Origin: Coleofasciculus sp. FACHB-1120
GTDB taxonomy: Bacteria; Cyanobacteriota; Cyanobacteriia; Cyanobacteriales; FACHB-T130
Assembly: GCF_014698845.1 (NCBI RefSeq)
Contig: NZ_JACJTV010000010.1
Span: forward strand, 1-64,000
Direction: 5' to 3'
Length of the DNA: 64,000 nt
Shown: positions 43,080-53,491 of the stretch, piece by piece
Layout: each line of letters begins with the position of its first letter
Position numbering within the stretch: the first letter of the stretch is position 1
Notes under the pieces: generated by a model
Told to the model about the DNA's origin: nothing
What the model saw: the letters and a program-made list of their open reading frames with translations, nothing else
Database searches by the model: none
Program-made: the position numbers and the translations under genes

Positions 43080-43589
43080 TTAGGATTTCAATAGGTGTTC
43101 TGGCAGCACGATGAGAGTTGTGCCTTCCCGCCTGACGACGTATACTCTTTGGTTGGGCGCGATCGCTAGTTTCTCATCTTCACACCGTGCCTTCCAAGAA
43201 TTTCCTTCGTAGAGTACTCGCCCCATCTCTCCTGGCAAAATCTCTGTTAAAGTCTGACCCTCGGTTGCATCTTCAATCGAAGACACCTTTCGCCTCGGTA
43301 TCAAGCGATGGCTGAGGTAAATCAAAGCAAGGGAAAACACTATCCAAAGCACCACCTGTAAAGCCGTCGGCACTGGGAGCAGCATGACTAACAGTGCCAC
43401 CACGAAGGCGCTGATTCCCATCATGAAAGCGGTAAAAGCTGTTGGGACAACTAGCTCTACTGAGCAAAGGATCGCTCCTACCAGTAACCACAACAAAGTT
43501 GGGCTGAATCCCAAAGGCTGGATCGACATCTGGATGAGAAAAGGAGAATCAAACAACCCTGCTAGAAACCAAATCGTCATAAAACTCAA
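43080..43589 (-). CDS. NfeD family membrane protein
   Basis: A 169-residue short NfeD protein. Hydrophobic helices span about 5-25, 29-48 and 54-95, and the C-terminal OB fold (about 105-168) contains GQTLTEILPGEMGRVLYEGN and VYVVRREGTTLIVLPE. NfeD proteins work with the SPFH protein encoded directly downstream, probably tuning membrane microdomains. The start could be MTIWFLAG, three codons later. It belongs to a two-gene unit. Confidence 0.92.
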   Translation of the reverse strand: MSFMTIWFLAGLFDSPFLIQMSIQPLGFSPTLLWLLVGAILCSVELVVPTAFTAFMMGISAFVVALLVMLLPVPTALQVVLWIVFSLALIYLSHRLIPRRKVSSIEDATEGQTLTEILPGEMGRVLYEGNSWKARCEDEKLAIAPNQRVYVVRREGTTLIVLPEHLLKS

Positions 43590-43777
43590 TCCCTTCTTGA
43601 TATCCCGGTAAGGATAGTTATCAAGGTAAGATGAACTATTCCAATGAAAGCCAGTTAGGATTGGGAAGGCATCTTGCCTGTTTGTTTACTACAACATTTC
43701 ATCTATAAATTTCCCAGAACCCAGTGGAATTTTTCCTTAAGAATCTCTTGGAAGCTTTTTTATAAAAATTTCGGTTT

Positions 43778-45925
43778 ATGAACAGTTCCCAGTTGAAGAG
43801 CGATCGCTATCTTTGGGCAACTGGCTCAGTTGCTGCAACGATCCCGGTCGGAGAATTGGTGCAAGACAGATATCAAGTTGTTGCACCTCAGATTTGGCTT
43901 GATACTCAACCAACACTGCCGCCTCAGATCCCCGAACAGTTCCCGGATAATCTTTACCCTTACCTACGCTTGTCTCCCCAGCGGTTTCATCTCCCCGAAG
44001 TTTATGGATATGCAGCGGTAGGAAATCCTCCCTCCCAGGCTGAGATTCTGTTGCTGGAAAATGTCCCGATGGATGCTACAGGCAAGCTATTTCCTTCCAT
44101 TTTAGATGTTTTGCCCCAAGCATCGGCAGTCCGCCAGATTTACTGGCTGTGGCAAATTCTGGAACTTTGGACGCCACTGGCGGAACTGGGGGTAGCTTCT
44201 AGCCTTTTAGCTGCGGACAATCTCCGAGTAGAAGGGTGGCGGCTACGGCTGTTGGAACTTTACGCCGATCCCGTCAGCGAACCCGATATTGAAGTTGCTC
44301 ATACAAGCAACGGGAATGGCGTCTCCGACCGCAGGCAAGGCGGAGGAAGTCGGCAAGAGGAGAAAAAATTTCTGCCGCTCACATTGAGCCTTGAGCCTTT
44401 TGCTTCTCACGCCTTAGCGGAACCGACCGGGGAACAAATGGTCGCGGGGTTTGAGCCAAGTTTCCGGGATCTGGGTCTGGTTATCGCGAGTTGGTGCCGA
44501 TTAATCCAGGCATCAGCGGTGACGCCACTTTTAGAAATTTGCGAACTGATGCAAGCCAAAGATGTGACCGAAAACGCGATCGCTGAACGGCTAAATCAGC
44601 TATTACTGGAGCAGGCAGCGGAACTCCCCTTGCGCTTGCGGGTTGCCGGTGCCACTGATACGGGTCCCCAACACGACCACAACGAAGATAGCTGCTATCC
44701 CACCGCCCGGGATTTACTAGCCGCAGACTTCACCCAAACAACTGACCCACTGATTCCCCACTTGAGCATCGTTTGCGACGGGATTGGCGGTCATGAAGGT
44801 GGAGAAGTTGCCAGCCAGCTAGCAGTACAATCCCTGAAACTGCAAGTGCGGGCGCTTTTGGCGGAAGTGGCAGAGCAAACGGAAATCGTGCCGCCAGACC
44901 TGGTGAAAGAGCAACTTGCAGCAAGTATCCGGGTAGTCAATAACCTTATTTGTGCCCGCAATGACGAACAAGGACGAGAGTCCAGACGACGGATGGGAAC
45001 GACGCTGGTGATGGCTCTCCAGCTGCCCCAGAAGGTGGCGACGGCTAACTCTGGTTTAGGGAATGCCCACGAACTCTATATCGCCCATGTTGGAGATAGC
45101 CGCGCCTACTGGATTACCCCCCATTCCTGCCAGCTGCTGACAGTAGACGATGACGTTGCTGCTAGGGAAGTGCGAATGGGGCGCAGTCTCTACCGCGAGG
45201 CATTACAGCGCCCCGATGCCGGGGCGCTCACCCAAGCGCTAGGCACGAGGGATGCCGAGTTTCTTCGTCCGAATGTGCAACGCTTCATTGTGGAAGAAGA
45301 CGGACTGCTGCTGCTGTGTTCTGATGGTCTGAGCGACAATAACTGGGTTGAGCGTTCTTGGGCAGATTATGTAGAGCCGGTGCTTCAGGCTAAAATCCCC
45401 CTGGAGGCGGCAGTCCAGTCCTGGATTGACTTAGCGAATCAGAAGAACGGTCACGATAATACTTCAGTTGTGATTACTTACTGCCGCATTTCCCCAGAGT
45501 ATCCGGTGCTACTGAATTTTGGCGAGATCGAGAATCTCAGCTTGATGCCAAGACCCAGCCTGCAACCCGAAGCTGAAGACGTGAAGTATGTGGAAGCGGT
45601 GCCGGTTCAGATCGTTCCGGCAAAGCCAAATCAACTGCGCCGAGGGAAAGGGTTGGTCGTGGCAGTAGGAGTCTTGTTGCTGCTGATGGGGGGTAGTGCG
45701 GCTGGGTTATATGCCTGGTGGAAATACAATCCTCAAGGATTCCAGCAAATGCGCGATCGCTTATTCAACCCCACATCATTGCCCGTTCCAGTCCCCGAAG
45801 CTCCATCTCCCGCGTCGACTGTGCCACCATCACCGCTGAACTCTCCATCTCCATCCACACAAGTGCCGCCCCCTCCCGAAAATTCAGCGTCGCCAGTTCC
45901 GTCAGTACCCCCTCCAAGTCCATAA
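43778..45925 (+). CDS. Membrane-anchored PP2C-type protein phosphatase
   Basis: A 715-residue protein. Residues 1-280 are a divergent N-terminal region. The PP2C domain (about 288-570) has the metal ligands in GATDTGPQHDHNEDS and CDGIGGHEGGE, then IAHVGDSRAYW, LLCSDGLSDN and GHDNTSVVITY, so it should be active. A single membrane helix lies at about 625-648 and the tail (about 665-715) is rich in Pro/Ser. Residues about 180-193 (NGNGVSDRRQGGGSRQEE) are encoded by a GGCGTCTCCG-type dispersed repeat inserted in frame. It probably opposes Ser/Thr kinases such as the one at the right edge. Confidence 0.93.
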   Translation: MNSSQLKSDRYLWATGSVAATIPVGELVQDRYQVVAPQIWLDTQPTLPPQIPEQFPDNLYPYLRLSPQRFHLPEVYGYAAVGNPPSQAEILLLENVPMDATGKLFPSILDVLPQASAVRQIYWLWQILELWTPLAELGVASSLLAADNLRVEGWRLRLLELYADPVSEPDIEVAHTSNGNGVSDRRQGGGSRQEEKKFLPLTLSLEPFASHALAEPTGEQMVAGFEPSFRDLGLVIASWCRLIQASAVTPLLEICELMQAKDVTENAIAERLNQLLLEQAAELPLRLRVAGATDTGPQHDHNEDSCYPTARDLLAADFTQTTDPLIPHLSIVCDGIGGHEGGEVASQLAVQSLKLQVRALLAEVAEQTEIVPPDLVKEQLAASIRVVNNLICARNDEQGRESRRRMGTTLVMALQLPQKVATANSGLGNAHELYIAHVGDSRAYWITPHSCQLLTVDDDVAAREVRMGRSLYREALQRPDAGALTQALGTRDAEFLRPNVQRFIVEEDGLLLLCSDGLSDNNWVERSWADYVEPVLQAKIPLEAAVQSWIDLANQKNGHDNTSVVITYCRISPEYPVLLNFGEIENLSLMPRPSLQPEAEDVKYVEAVPVQIVPAKPNQLRRGKGLVVAVGVLLLLMGGSAAGLYAWWKYNPQGFQQMRDRLFNPTSLPVPVPEAPSPASTVPPSPLNSPSPSTQVPPPPENSASPVPSVPPPSP

Positions 45926-46106
45926 AGAGGAAGTTACCGTCCTGTGCAAGAATATTAAGGTTGTTTAAAATAGCACAATGCTTGGGTACTGGTAAGAGCC
46001 AAGCGTCTTGATAGGCAATGCTCCCAGCTCACGCTTGGTGGAAGCAGTTATTCCTCAAAAGAAGGCTGCACCAGTTTGACTCAGATACCCAACCGGAGAT
46101 CAAGAA

Positions 46107-46331
46107 ATGAAAGTAGGCGATCGCGTCCGCGTTATCAAATCTGTGATTGTTTACCACCATCCTGAAAATAAGGGTAAGCCTTTTGATGTCAAGGATCGGG
46201 AAGGAGAAGTGGTCGCAATCGTTCACGAATGGCAAGGCAGACCCGTCAGCGCCAACCTTCCAGTTTTTGTCCAGTTTGACAAAAAATTTAAAGGTCACTT
46301 CCGCGAGGATGAGCTAGAAACTCTAAATTAG
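46107..46331 (+). CDS. ftrV: Ferredoxin-thioredoxin reductase, variable (alpha) chain
   Basis: A 74-residue SH3-like protein: MKVGDRVRVIKSVIVYHHPE, GKPFDVKDREGEVVAI, PVFVQFDKKFKGHF and EDELE. With the catalytic chain FtrC (not in the window) it passes electrons from photosynthetic ferredoxin to thioredoxin, linking light to enzyme activation. Length and sequence are normal for cyanobacteria. It marks the organism as an oxygenic phototroph. It is followed by a strong bidirectional hairpin. Confidence 0.95.
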   Translation: MKVGDRVRVIKSVIVYHHPENKGKPFDVKDREGEVVAIVHEWQGRPVSANLPVFVQFDKKFKGHFREDELETLN

Positions 46332-46335
46332 GCTG

Positions 46336-46381
46336 ATGGTCAATGGCTCATATTCGCGATTAGCCATGAGCCATTGACCAT
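46336..46381. terminator. Bidirectional hairpin after ftrV
   Basis: ATGGTCAATGGCTCA (46336-46350) pairs perfectly with TGAGCCATTGACCAT (46367-46381). Further CCATTGACCAT copies follow to 46405. It lies between two convergent genes. Confidence 0.65.
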
Positions 46382-46408
46382 GAACCATTGACCATCAGCC
46401 ATTGACTA

Positions 46409-46633
46409 TCATTGCCTACCGCGATTAAACCAGCCGAATATATTGATGTCACCCCGCATTCTCTGCAACTCTTGCCGGTTAGCTTCCGCTGTCATTTGAT
46501 ACCACTGACAGTAACGCTCAAGTTCCTTTCGGTACTCGGCTTCCCGGTAAAAGTCATGAGTCATTTGGTAGGTGGCAAAGATGTCCGCTACGGGTGGAGG
46601 TGCTGGAATAAAGTGTGGGAATTCTTTTGGCAT
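46409..46633 (-). CDS. Hypothetical small helical protein
   Basis: I prefer the start MPKEFPHFIPAPPP at 46633 (74 residues), because codons upstream come from a TTCAACCTTCC-type repeat. The protein is Tyr/Glu/Arg-rich and probably helical (REAEYRKELERYCQWYQMTA). No family is recognised. It is the last gene of the minus-strand unit with the DUF218 protein, 60 bases or so downstream of it. Confidence 0.6.
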   Translation of the reverse strand: MPKEFPHFIPAPPPVADIFATYQMTHDFYREAEYRKELERYCQWYQMTAEANRQELQRMRGDINIFGWFNRGRQ

Positions 46634-46695
46634 TTTTGAAGGTTGGAAGGTTGAAGGTAGGAAAAATAATCGCTTCAAACTACTGTCTAAACTTT

Positions 46696-47487
46696 TTAAA
46701 GCCAGCCTTTAAGGCGATAGATCCCTGTTCCAATGTATTCTTTTAACGCTCTGGTTGACCTGTGTAACCGCTCGGCATCTGGTAAAGCATTCAGGATTCG
46801 AGCTTGCAGGCTCCTGTTGGATTCGAGAAGGTCTGCTTCTGTCACCAAAAAGTCGGTGGGGGCAGGGATCGCTTGAATTCCCTGACGCTTGAAAATCAAG
46901 AGCGATCGCGGCATATGCATTGCCGAAGTAACTAATAATACGCGGCGAATCCCTTGCTTTTCTAAAATTTGCCGCACATTCACCGCATTTTCATAAGTGT
47001 TCAAAGAGCTAGGATCTTGAAGAATGGCAGATTTAGGGACGCCTAATGTTTCTAAAATTACAGCCATATCCCCAGATTCGGGTGCCCCACTGCCCCGCCA
47101 GTCGATACGTCCGCCGCTAGCAATCACGAGAGGAGCTTTGCCTTCGCGGTATAACTGGGCACCATAGAAGACGCGATCGCCTTCTTCGCTCAAATCTACA
47201 CTCGGTCGCGGCGGCGAAGCCGATTTCGTGGCACCGCCCAAGATAACAATCGCCTCAGCAGTTGGGAGTTCTGCCGGTGGGAGATTTTGCCATTCTAGCG
47301 ATCGCAATAACGAGTTCTCCACCCAGCCATTACTGCCCGCCAGCAAGGCAATCAATGCTAGAACAATCGGCACCCCTGCCCAACGAGGGCGTTTCCACAG
47401 CAATACCAGCGCCACAATCATCAGCACGCAGGCAAGACCCAAAGGATAGATAAATAGCGGTAGCAGTTTTGAGAGAAATAAAAACAT
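46696..47487 (-). CDS. DUF218 (YdcF/ElyC-like) membrane protein
   Basis: A 263-residue protein with two N-terminal membrane helices (about 5-25, 32-52) and a DUF218 domain (about 78-245). The motifs are AIVILGGATKS, VFYGAQLYREGKAPLVIASG and SLNTYENAVNVRQIL, with LLVTSAMHMPRSLLIF. E. coli ElyC of this family affects cell-envelope polymer synthesis. Here a role in cell-wall or exopolysaccharide metabolism is inferred. The active-site-like Asp and His residues of the family are present. Confidence 0.9.
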   Translation of the reverse strand: MFLFLSKLLPLFIYPLGLACVLMIVALVLLWKRPRWAGVPIVLALIALLAGSNGWVENSLLRSLEWQNLPPAELPTAEAIVILGGATKSASPPRPSVDLSEEGDRVFYGAQLYREGKAPLVIASGGRIDWRGSGAPESGDMAVILETLGVPKSAILQDPSSLNTYENAVNVRQILEKQGIRRVLLVTSAMHMPRSLLIFKRQGIQAIPAPTDFLVTEADLLESNRSLQARILNALPDAERLHRSTRALKEYIGTGIYRLKGWL

Positions 47488-47579
47488 AGAACAAGGTAAT
47501 TAGTAATTGCTATACCATTTCACCTTAAAGCCGCTAAAAATCAATGCCTAGGCGTGTCTACGGACAAGACTTGTACAAG

Positions 47580-47608
47580 CCAAAATCTAAAATCCAAAAT
47601 CTAAAAGC
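47580..47608. repeat. AAAATCTAAAATCC short repeats
   Basis: Three near-copies of AAAATC(T/C)A lie upstream of the DUF218 gene and between it and the 136-aa gene. They match the repeat type seen at 4798-4935. Confidence 0.55.
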
Positions 47609-47660
47609 GGATAACTTCCTGTCTCCCCTTTTGCGCCTCTACTTTGCATCCCTAGCAGGA

Positions 47661-48071
47661 TTATTCTTCCTGATTATCTTCTGTGTTGTCTTCCTGGTTA
47701 TCTTCTGTGTTGTAGGCTGTAGTGTTTTGTTGGTTATTTCCTTGGCTGCCCCGGTCGCGACGACCACTTAAGCTACGATATTGTTTTTTGGGTTTACCAT
47801 AGCGTTTTCTGCTTGCCGAATTATTCCGATTCCGCCCATTGGAACCTTCTTTCTTCTCCTCTGAGCGTAGCTGTCGGGGTTCATCTTTGGCTTTTGACCA
47901 GGCAACCACCCATGCCCCCGCGAAACCCCCAACCGCCCCCAGAAAGATGCTCAAGGGAACCCGATACCCCAGCATTACAAAGCCAATCAGAAAAAACAAC
48001 CAGTACTTCAACCCAGCGGAGAACCCATTGGAGAGTCCTAGGGATCTGAACCCAGTGCCTTTGTTCGTCAT
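47661..48071 (-). CDS. Small membrane protein with acidic repeat tail
   Basis: A 136-residue protein. Two hydrophobic helices lie at about 20-38 and 40-60 (LKYWLFFLIGFVMLGYRVPL, then SIFLGAVGGFAGAW). A basic Arg/Asn/Ser-rich region (about 65-115) follows, and the protein ends with two copies of the octapeptide (Y)NTEDNQED, from a 24-base tandem repeat. It is located just upstream of the terminator-free gap before the DUF218 gene. No family function is recognised. Confidence 0.72.
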   Translation of the reverse strand: MTNKGTGFRSLGLSNGFSAGLKYWLFFLIGFVMLGYRVPLSIFLGAVGGFAGAWVVAWSKAKDEPRQLRSEEKKEGSNGRNRNNSASRKRYGKPKKQYRSLSGRRDRGSQGNNQQNTTAYNTEDNQEDNTEDNQEE

Positions 48072-48139
48072 AAGTGTCTGGTTAATCGAAGAGTGGCTAA
48101 TCGAAATGTGGTTGAATCCTTCAATTAGCCACTTTTCAA

Positions 48140-49744
48140 TTAGCTATTTAATTGTGACTCCCAATCTTGAGTCGTGTCTAAAGTTTTCACATAAGCTTGT
48201 TCCGATTGGCTAAAAGGTTCAGCAGCGGCTTGTTGCTTCGCCAATAGGTCAACGGTAGCATCAGAGATATCACCAGTACGGGAGGAGAGACGCTCCTGGC
48301 AAACTTCCATCGGTGCCGTGCAGTGGAGGATTTGCAAAGGGATTTGGTGAGCTGTGGCTTGCGCGATCGCATCTTCTCTCAACTTCTGCCGGTCGTACTT
48401 CGCATCCAAAATCACCGACCAACCCTGGCTTGTCAGCATTATCCCCAATTCCAACAACCGGCTGTAAGTCTTCTGAGTCATCTCATCGGAATAAAGGTCT
48501 GCCCCCCCTGGTTGTTCCAAGGGAACGCCGCCTAAATGTTTCCGCAGCGCATCCGAACGGATGTGAATTGCCCCCAAGCGCCGCGCCTGGAGTCGCGCTA
48601 CCGTACTCTTCCCAGAACCCGATAGACCCGACATCAAAAACAGCTTTCCTTGGCGCGAGGAGCCACTGACAGCGGCATACGCCGGAGACGGCGAGGAGCC
48701 ACTAATAGTGGCATACGCCGGGGACGGCGATCGCGTGTATTCCCACGCTAGTTGGTAATATTGGGCAGCAGTGGCGGCGGCTTTTTCCTTATCCGCTGCG
48801 GGAACAGCCGGATCGTCCAACAAGAAAGAAGTCACCTTCGCTCGTACATAAGCTTGACGGCTCAAGTACAACGGCAACACCTGCAACCCCTCCCAATCTC
48901 CCATCTGCTCGACATAAGTATTCAAATAGGCATTGCCAAGGTCTGGACGCGATCGCGCATCCATATCCATCACTGCATAGGCAATGTCGAACATGACATC
49001 GACAAAGCGAAACGGCTCGTTAAATTCAATGCAATCAAATAGCAGAATCTTGTCTTGCCAGAGGCAAATATTTCTCAGATGCAAATCCCCGTGGCATTCC
49101 CGAATCCAATTATTTTGAATTCTGCTTTTAAATAACTTCTCTCTATCAGCAAAGAAAGAGTCTGTATACTGCCTGGTTTCCTCGTAATGTTCCTGAGTTT
49201 GCGGTCCACCAATATAATTTTCAGTTTGCCGATAATTTTCATCAATGGCATCCCGAATTTGAGCCACTTCACCAAATTTACGAATATAGTCATCTGTGTG
49301 GGCTTTTTCATGGAATTTGGCAACAACCCGTCCCAAATCCTCCATGAGTTTTTCCGTCAGCAAGTCTTGCTCAAACAGATTGCTGAATAAGCCATCTTGG
49401 GGAAACTGACGCATTTTCAGCACATATTCCACCGGCTCACCCGTGCCATTTAGATGAAATTGATCGCCTATCTGAGTAATCGGCAAAATTTCTAAATAAA
49501 TTTCCGATGCACCGCGCTGATTCAGCCGGATCTCTTCATTACAAAAATGCTGCCTTAGCTCTAACGTTGAATAGTTTAAAAAGCCAAAATTCATCGGCTT
49601 TTTAACTTTATAAACCAAATCACCCGTCAACAACACATAAGAAACGTGTGTCTGAATCAGCTCAATGGGTTGCGTCACCGGATGAGGATAAAAACTGGGC
49701 TGCAACATCTGCTGAATTAAAGGAGGAAAAGAAGCTTCTGTCAT
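48140..49744 (-). CDS. Two-domain protein: aminoglycoside-phosphotransferase-like plus P-loop kinase
   Basis: A 534-residue fusion. Residues about 1-330 are APH-kinase-like: LLTGDLVYKVKKPMNFGFLN (ATP lysine), IRECHGDLHLRNICLWQDKI (catalytic HGD), and LFDCIEFNEPFRFVDVMFDI. Residues about 365-534 are a P-loop kinase/AAA_33 domain: LFLMSGLSGSGKSTVARLQA, LDAKYDRQKLRE, LQILHCTAPMEVCQERLSSR. Between them lies an in-frame 12-residue repeat insert (SPSPAYATISGS and SPSPAYAAVSGS, DNA 48657-48728). The domain pair is widespread, often annotated as bifunctional aminoglycoside phosphotransferase/ATP-binding protein. Its substrate is unknown and resistance to aminoglycosides should not be assumed. Confidence 0.9.
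   Translation of the reverse strand: MTEASFPPLIQQMLQPSFYPHPVTQPIELIQTHVSYVLLTGDLVYKVKKPMNFGFLNYSTLELRQHFCNEEIRLNQRGASEIYLEILPITQIGDQFHLNGTGEPVEYVLKMRQFPQDGLFSNLFEQDLLTEKLMEDLGRVVAKFHEKAHTDDYIRKFGEVAQIRDAIDENYRQTENYIGGPQTQEHYEETRQYTDSFFADREKLFKSRIQNNWIRECHGDLHLRNICLWQDKILLFDCIEFNEPFRFVDVMFDIAYAVMDMDARSRPDLGNAYLNTYVEQMGDWEGLQVLPLYLSRQAYVRAKVTSFLLDDPAVPAADKEKAAATAAQYYQLAWEYTRSPSPAYATISGSSPSPAYAAVSGSSRQGKLFLMSGLSGSGKSTVARLQARRLGAIHIRSDALRKHLGGVPLEQPGGADLYSDEMTQKTYSRLLELGIMLTSQGWSVILDAKYDRQKLREDAIAQATAHQIPLQILHCTAPMEVCQERLSSRTGDISDATVDLLAKQQAAAEPFSQSEQAYVKTLDTTQDWESQLNS
48657..48728. repeat. 36-bp tandem repeat inside the kinase fusion gene
   Basis: Two units, 48657-48692 and 48693-48728, starting GAGGAGCCACT and ending GGAGACGGC or GGGGACGGC. 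They encode SPSPAYA-type residues in the linker between the two domains. The unit is followed by GATCGC (HIP1-like). Confidence 0.85.
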
Positions 49745-49855
49745 ATTTTTTGCGTTTGCGTTCTATTTCTTTGCATTCTATAGGGCTGACGCGCATCCCT
49801 CTGGCGCATTCGCGTTCGCAAAGCGGCGCGGATGCGTCTTTGTGGTTAAAAAAAA

Positions 49856-49883
49856 GCCAGGGGCTTAACCCCTGGTCTTCAAG
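49856..49883 (-). terminator. Rho-independent terminator of rplY
   Basis: On the minus strand ACCAGGGG-TTAAG-CCCCTGGC is followed by eight T (49845-49855 read in reverse). It lies 35 bases after the L25 stop codon. Confidence 0.9.
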
Positions 49884-49917
49884 GCAATGAGAAACAAACT
49901 GGCGAAAAGCCATTGCC

Positions 49918-50529
49918 TCATGCTTCGGATTCAGTTTCCGACTCCTCAGTTTCTTCAGCTTCAACCTCGACGCGAGGCTGGAGGACACTTACAGTCACTT
50001 GATCTGGCTCACCAAGGGCTGTTACTCCTTGCGGCAAAACGAGTTCGCCGAGATGCAGTTTATCTCCAATGTGCAAATTAGAGACATCTATCTCAATGGA
50101 TTCTGGGATGCTTTCAGGCGCACACCGCACCTGAAGTTCAGTGAGTACGGGGTCTAATACGCCGCCCTCTTGTTTAACACCATAGGCTTCTCCCACATAA
50201 TGCAGGGGAACTTGCACATCAAGGTCGCCATGAGCCGCGACTGCAAAAAAGCTGAGGTGATACAGGGAGGTTCTTTTCCAAGGATGCGTCTGTACTTCTT
50301 TGAGCAGTGTTTTACCACTCCAAGAAATGTCAGGAATGTTGAGCTGAATCAAGGTGTTATTAACGGAGGCACCTTTGAGTAAAGTTTCAGCTTTTTTGGC
50401 TTCCAAAGTCAGCTCAACGGATTCAGTTCCTTTGTGCCCGTATAAAACGGCTGGAACTAATCCACTGCGACGAAGGGCATTCGGCTTGCTCCCTTCAGGG
50501 CGCTTTTGACATTCAACTGTATGATCCAT
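49918..50529 (-). CDS. rplY: 50S ribosomal protein L25 (CTC form)
   Basis: A 203-residue protein from the start [20 protein letters not shown], the conserved L25/Ctc N terminus; the frame upstream to 50631 crosses repeat DNA. The N-terminal 5S-rRNA-binding domain covers about 1-95 ([18 protein letters not shown]) and the TL5-type C-terminal domain about 95-195. The acidic tail ([13 protein letters not shown]) is normal for the longer form. It lies downstream of the purA repeat duplication, on the same strand, and ends at a strong terminator. Confidence 0.95.
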   Translation of the reverse strand: MDHTVECQKRPEGSKPNALRRSGLVPAVLYGHKGTESVELTLEAKKAETLLKGASVNNTLIQLNIPDISWSGKTLLKEVQTHPWKRTSLYHLSFFAVAAHGDLDVQVPLHYVGEAYGVKQEGGVLDPVLTELQVRCAPESIPESIEIDVSNLHIGDKLHLGELVLPQGVTALGEPDQVTVSVLQPRVEVEAEETEESETESEA

Positions 50530-50559
50530 CTTCGTTGTTTGTGAGTTGCTAATAGTGAG

Positions 50560-52142
<1,583 letters not shown>

Positions 52143-52258
52143 CTACCGCTGTCAACTTCAGGTTAACAATTCGCAGCTTCACATCTATAAAGGGGCGCAC
52201 CACGCACCCCTAGCAACGAACAAGATAACAACTCCACAACTACTGGCAAGAGGTTCCT

Positions 52259-53302
52259 GTGTCTTTATATGCTGAATTACATCGCCATCTTGGCGGTTCT
52301 GTTGTGCCTCGTATTCTTTGGCGGTATTTCCATCGCAGCGATTCTGAACTGGCTCAACGATTTCCGAACTATCCAGAGTTTGAAGAATTTTATACACGAC
52401 CCCGCAATACGCTAGATGAGTATTTAGAATTACATACGCTGGTGGAAAGTACGCAAACGGCAGAAACTTTGCCCTACTTCATCTATCGGCTGATTCGGGG
52501 TGCTTATATCTTTGAGAATTTGGCTTATTTGGAGTTGCGATATACACCGTATCTGCGAACGTCTGAGCATTTAAGCCAATCAGAACGAATTGACCAAATG
52601 GCGACAATTGTGGATATTGTCGGTAACGCTAGCCGGGTGCCTGAGTATCCGATTGTTACTAGCCAAATTCTGTGTATGCACTCGCGGCTACCTTATGAGG
52701 TAAACCGGGCGATTGTTGATTTGGCAGCACAGAAAAAAGAGTATGTCTGCGCCGTGGACATGGCGGGAGGAGATGCCCAAATTTCCGAGCGTCTAGATGA
52801 GTTTGTCCAATTGTACAAAGATGCGCGATCGCTCGGCGTCAAAACTACAGGTCATCTCTACGAAACGCCTTCTGGCTGTTATCCGGAACTGCTGCCCTAT
52901 CTGATGCGAATCGGTCATGGCATCCAGATTCCCCTCCTATACCCAGAATTATTGCCACAATTGGCTCAACAAAATCAGTGTTTGGAAGTATGCCCCACCA
53001 CGTACCTAAAAACAGGCACGCTGGAAGATATGCGTCAACTCAAACGGGTATTTGACCGCTGTTTTGAAGCGGGTGTAGATATTGCCATCTGCACCGATAA
53101 TGCTGGGTTACATAATGTACGTCTGCCCTTTGAATATGAAAATCTGCTGACACTGGACATTATTGATTTTGAACAGTTGCAAGCTTGTCAGGAGGCAGCT
53201 TTCCGCCATGCCTTTGCTTGGCCTTACAGCCAGCGTCCGGCGTCGCTTTTGACAGGATTGCTGCACCCAGAATCTCCGAATATTTTAGCAGTGACTAGTT
53301 AG
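52259..53302 (+). CDS. Adenosine-deaminase-family amidohydrolase
   Basis: A 347-residue TIM-barrel enzyme. It starts at GTG 52259 with AGAGG upstream. The metal ligands are LHRHLGGS (His-x-His) and a later His in GHLYE, then IGHGIQIPL and a CTDNAG Asp. The usual HAGE motif is replaced by HLYE, CPTSN by CPTTY and TDDP by TDNA, so it is a divergent member. Adenosine, N6-substituted adenosine or another purine could be the substrate. Placement next to purA fits purine salvage. Confidence 0.85.
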   Translation: MSLYAELHRHLGGSVVPRILWRYFHRSDSELAQRFPNYPEFEEFYTRPRNTLDEYLELHTLVESTQTAETLPYFIYRLIRGAYIFENLAYLELRYTPYLRTSEHLSQSERIDQMATIVDIVGNASRVPEYPIVTSQILCMHSRLPYEVNRAIVDLAAQKKEYVCAVDMAGGDAQISERLDEFVQLYKDARSLGVKTTGHLYETPSGCYPELLPYLMRIGHGIQIPLLYPELLPQLAQQNQCLEVCPTTYLKTGTLEDMRQLKRVFDRCFEAGVDIAICTDNAGLHNVRLPFEYENLLTLDIIDFEQLQACQEAAFRHAFAWPYSQRPASLLTGLLHPESPNILAVTS

Positions 53303-53491
53303 AACCTTCTCCGAGTAATCGCTAACGATTTTCAGTCGAACCAAATACGGCACAATAATCTAATCTAGCCTTCTTCCCGATGCTGATTTCTCTCGGCAAG
53401 TCTTCCAAACACTTATCTTCAAATAGCCAAAATCGAGTTGTCAGAAATCAGTCAATTCCAGACTTGCGAGTTGGATAAATAAATGAGTGTT

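Noticed and set aside
48140-49744. Aminoglycoside resistance gene
   Set aside because: The N-terminal fold is APH-like, but the fusion with a P-loop kinase is a widespread housekeeping-type family with no known drug role.
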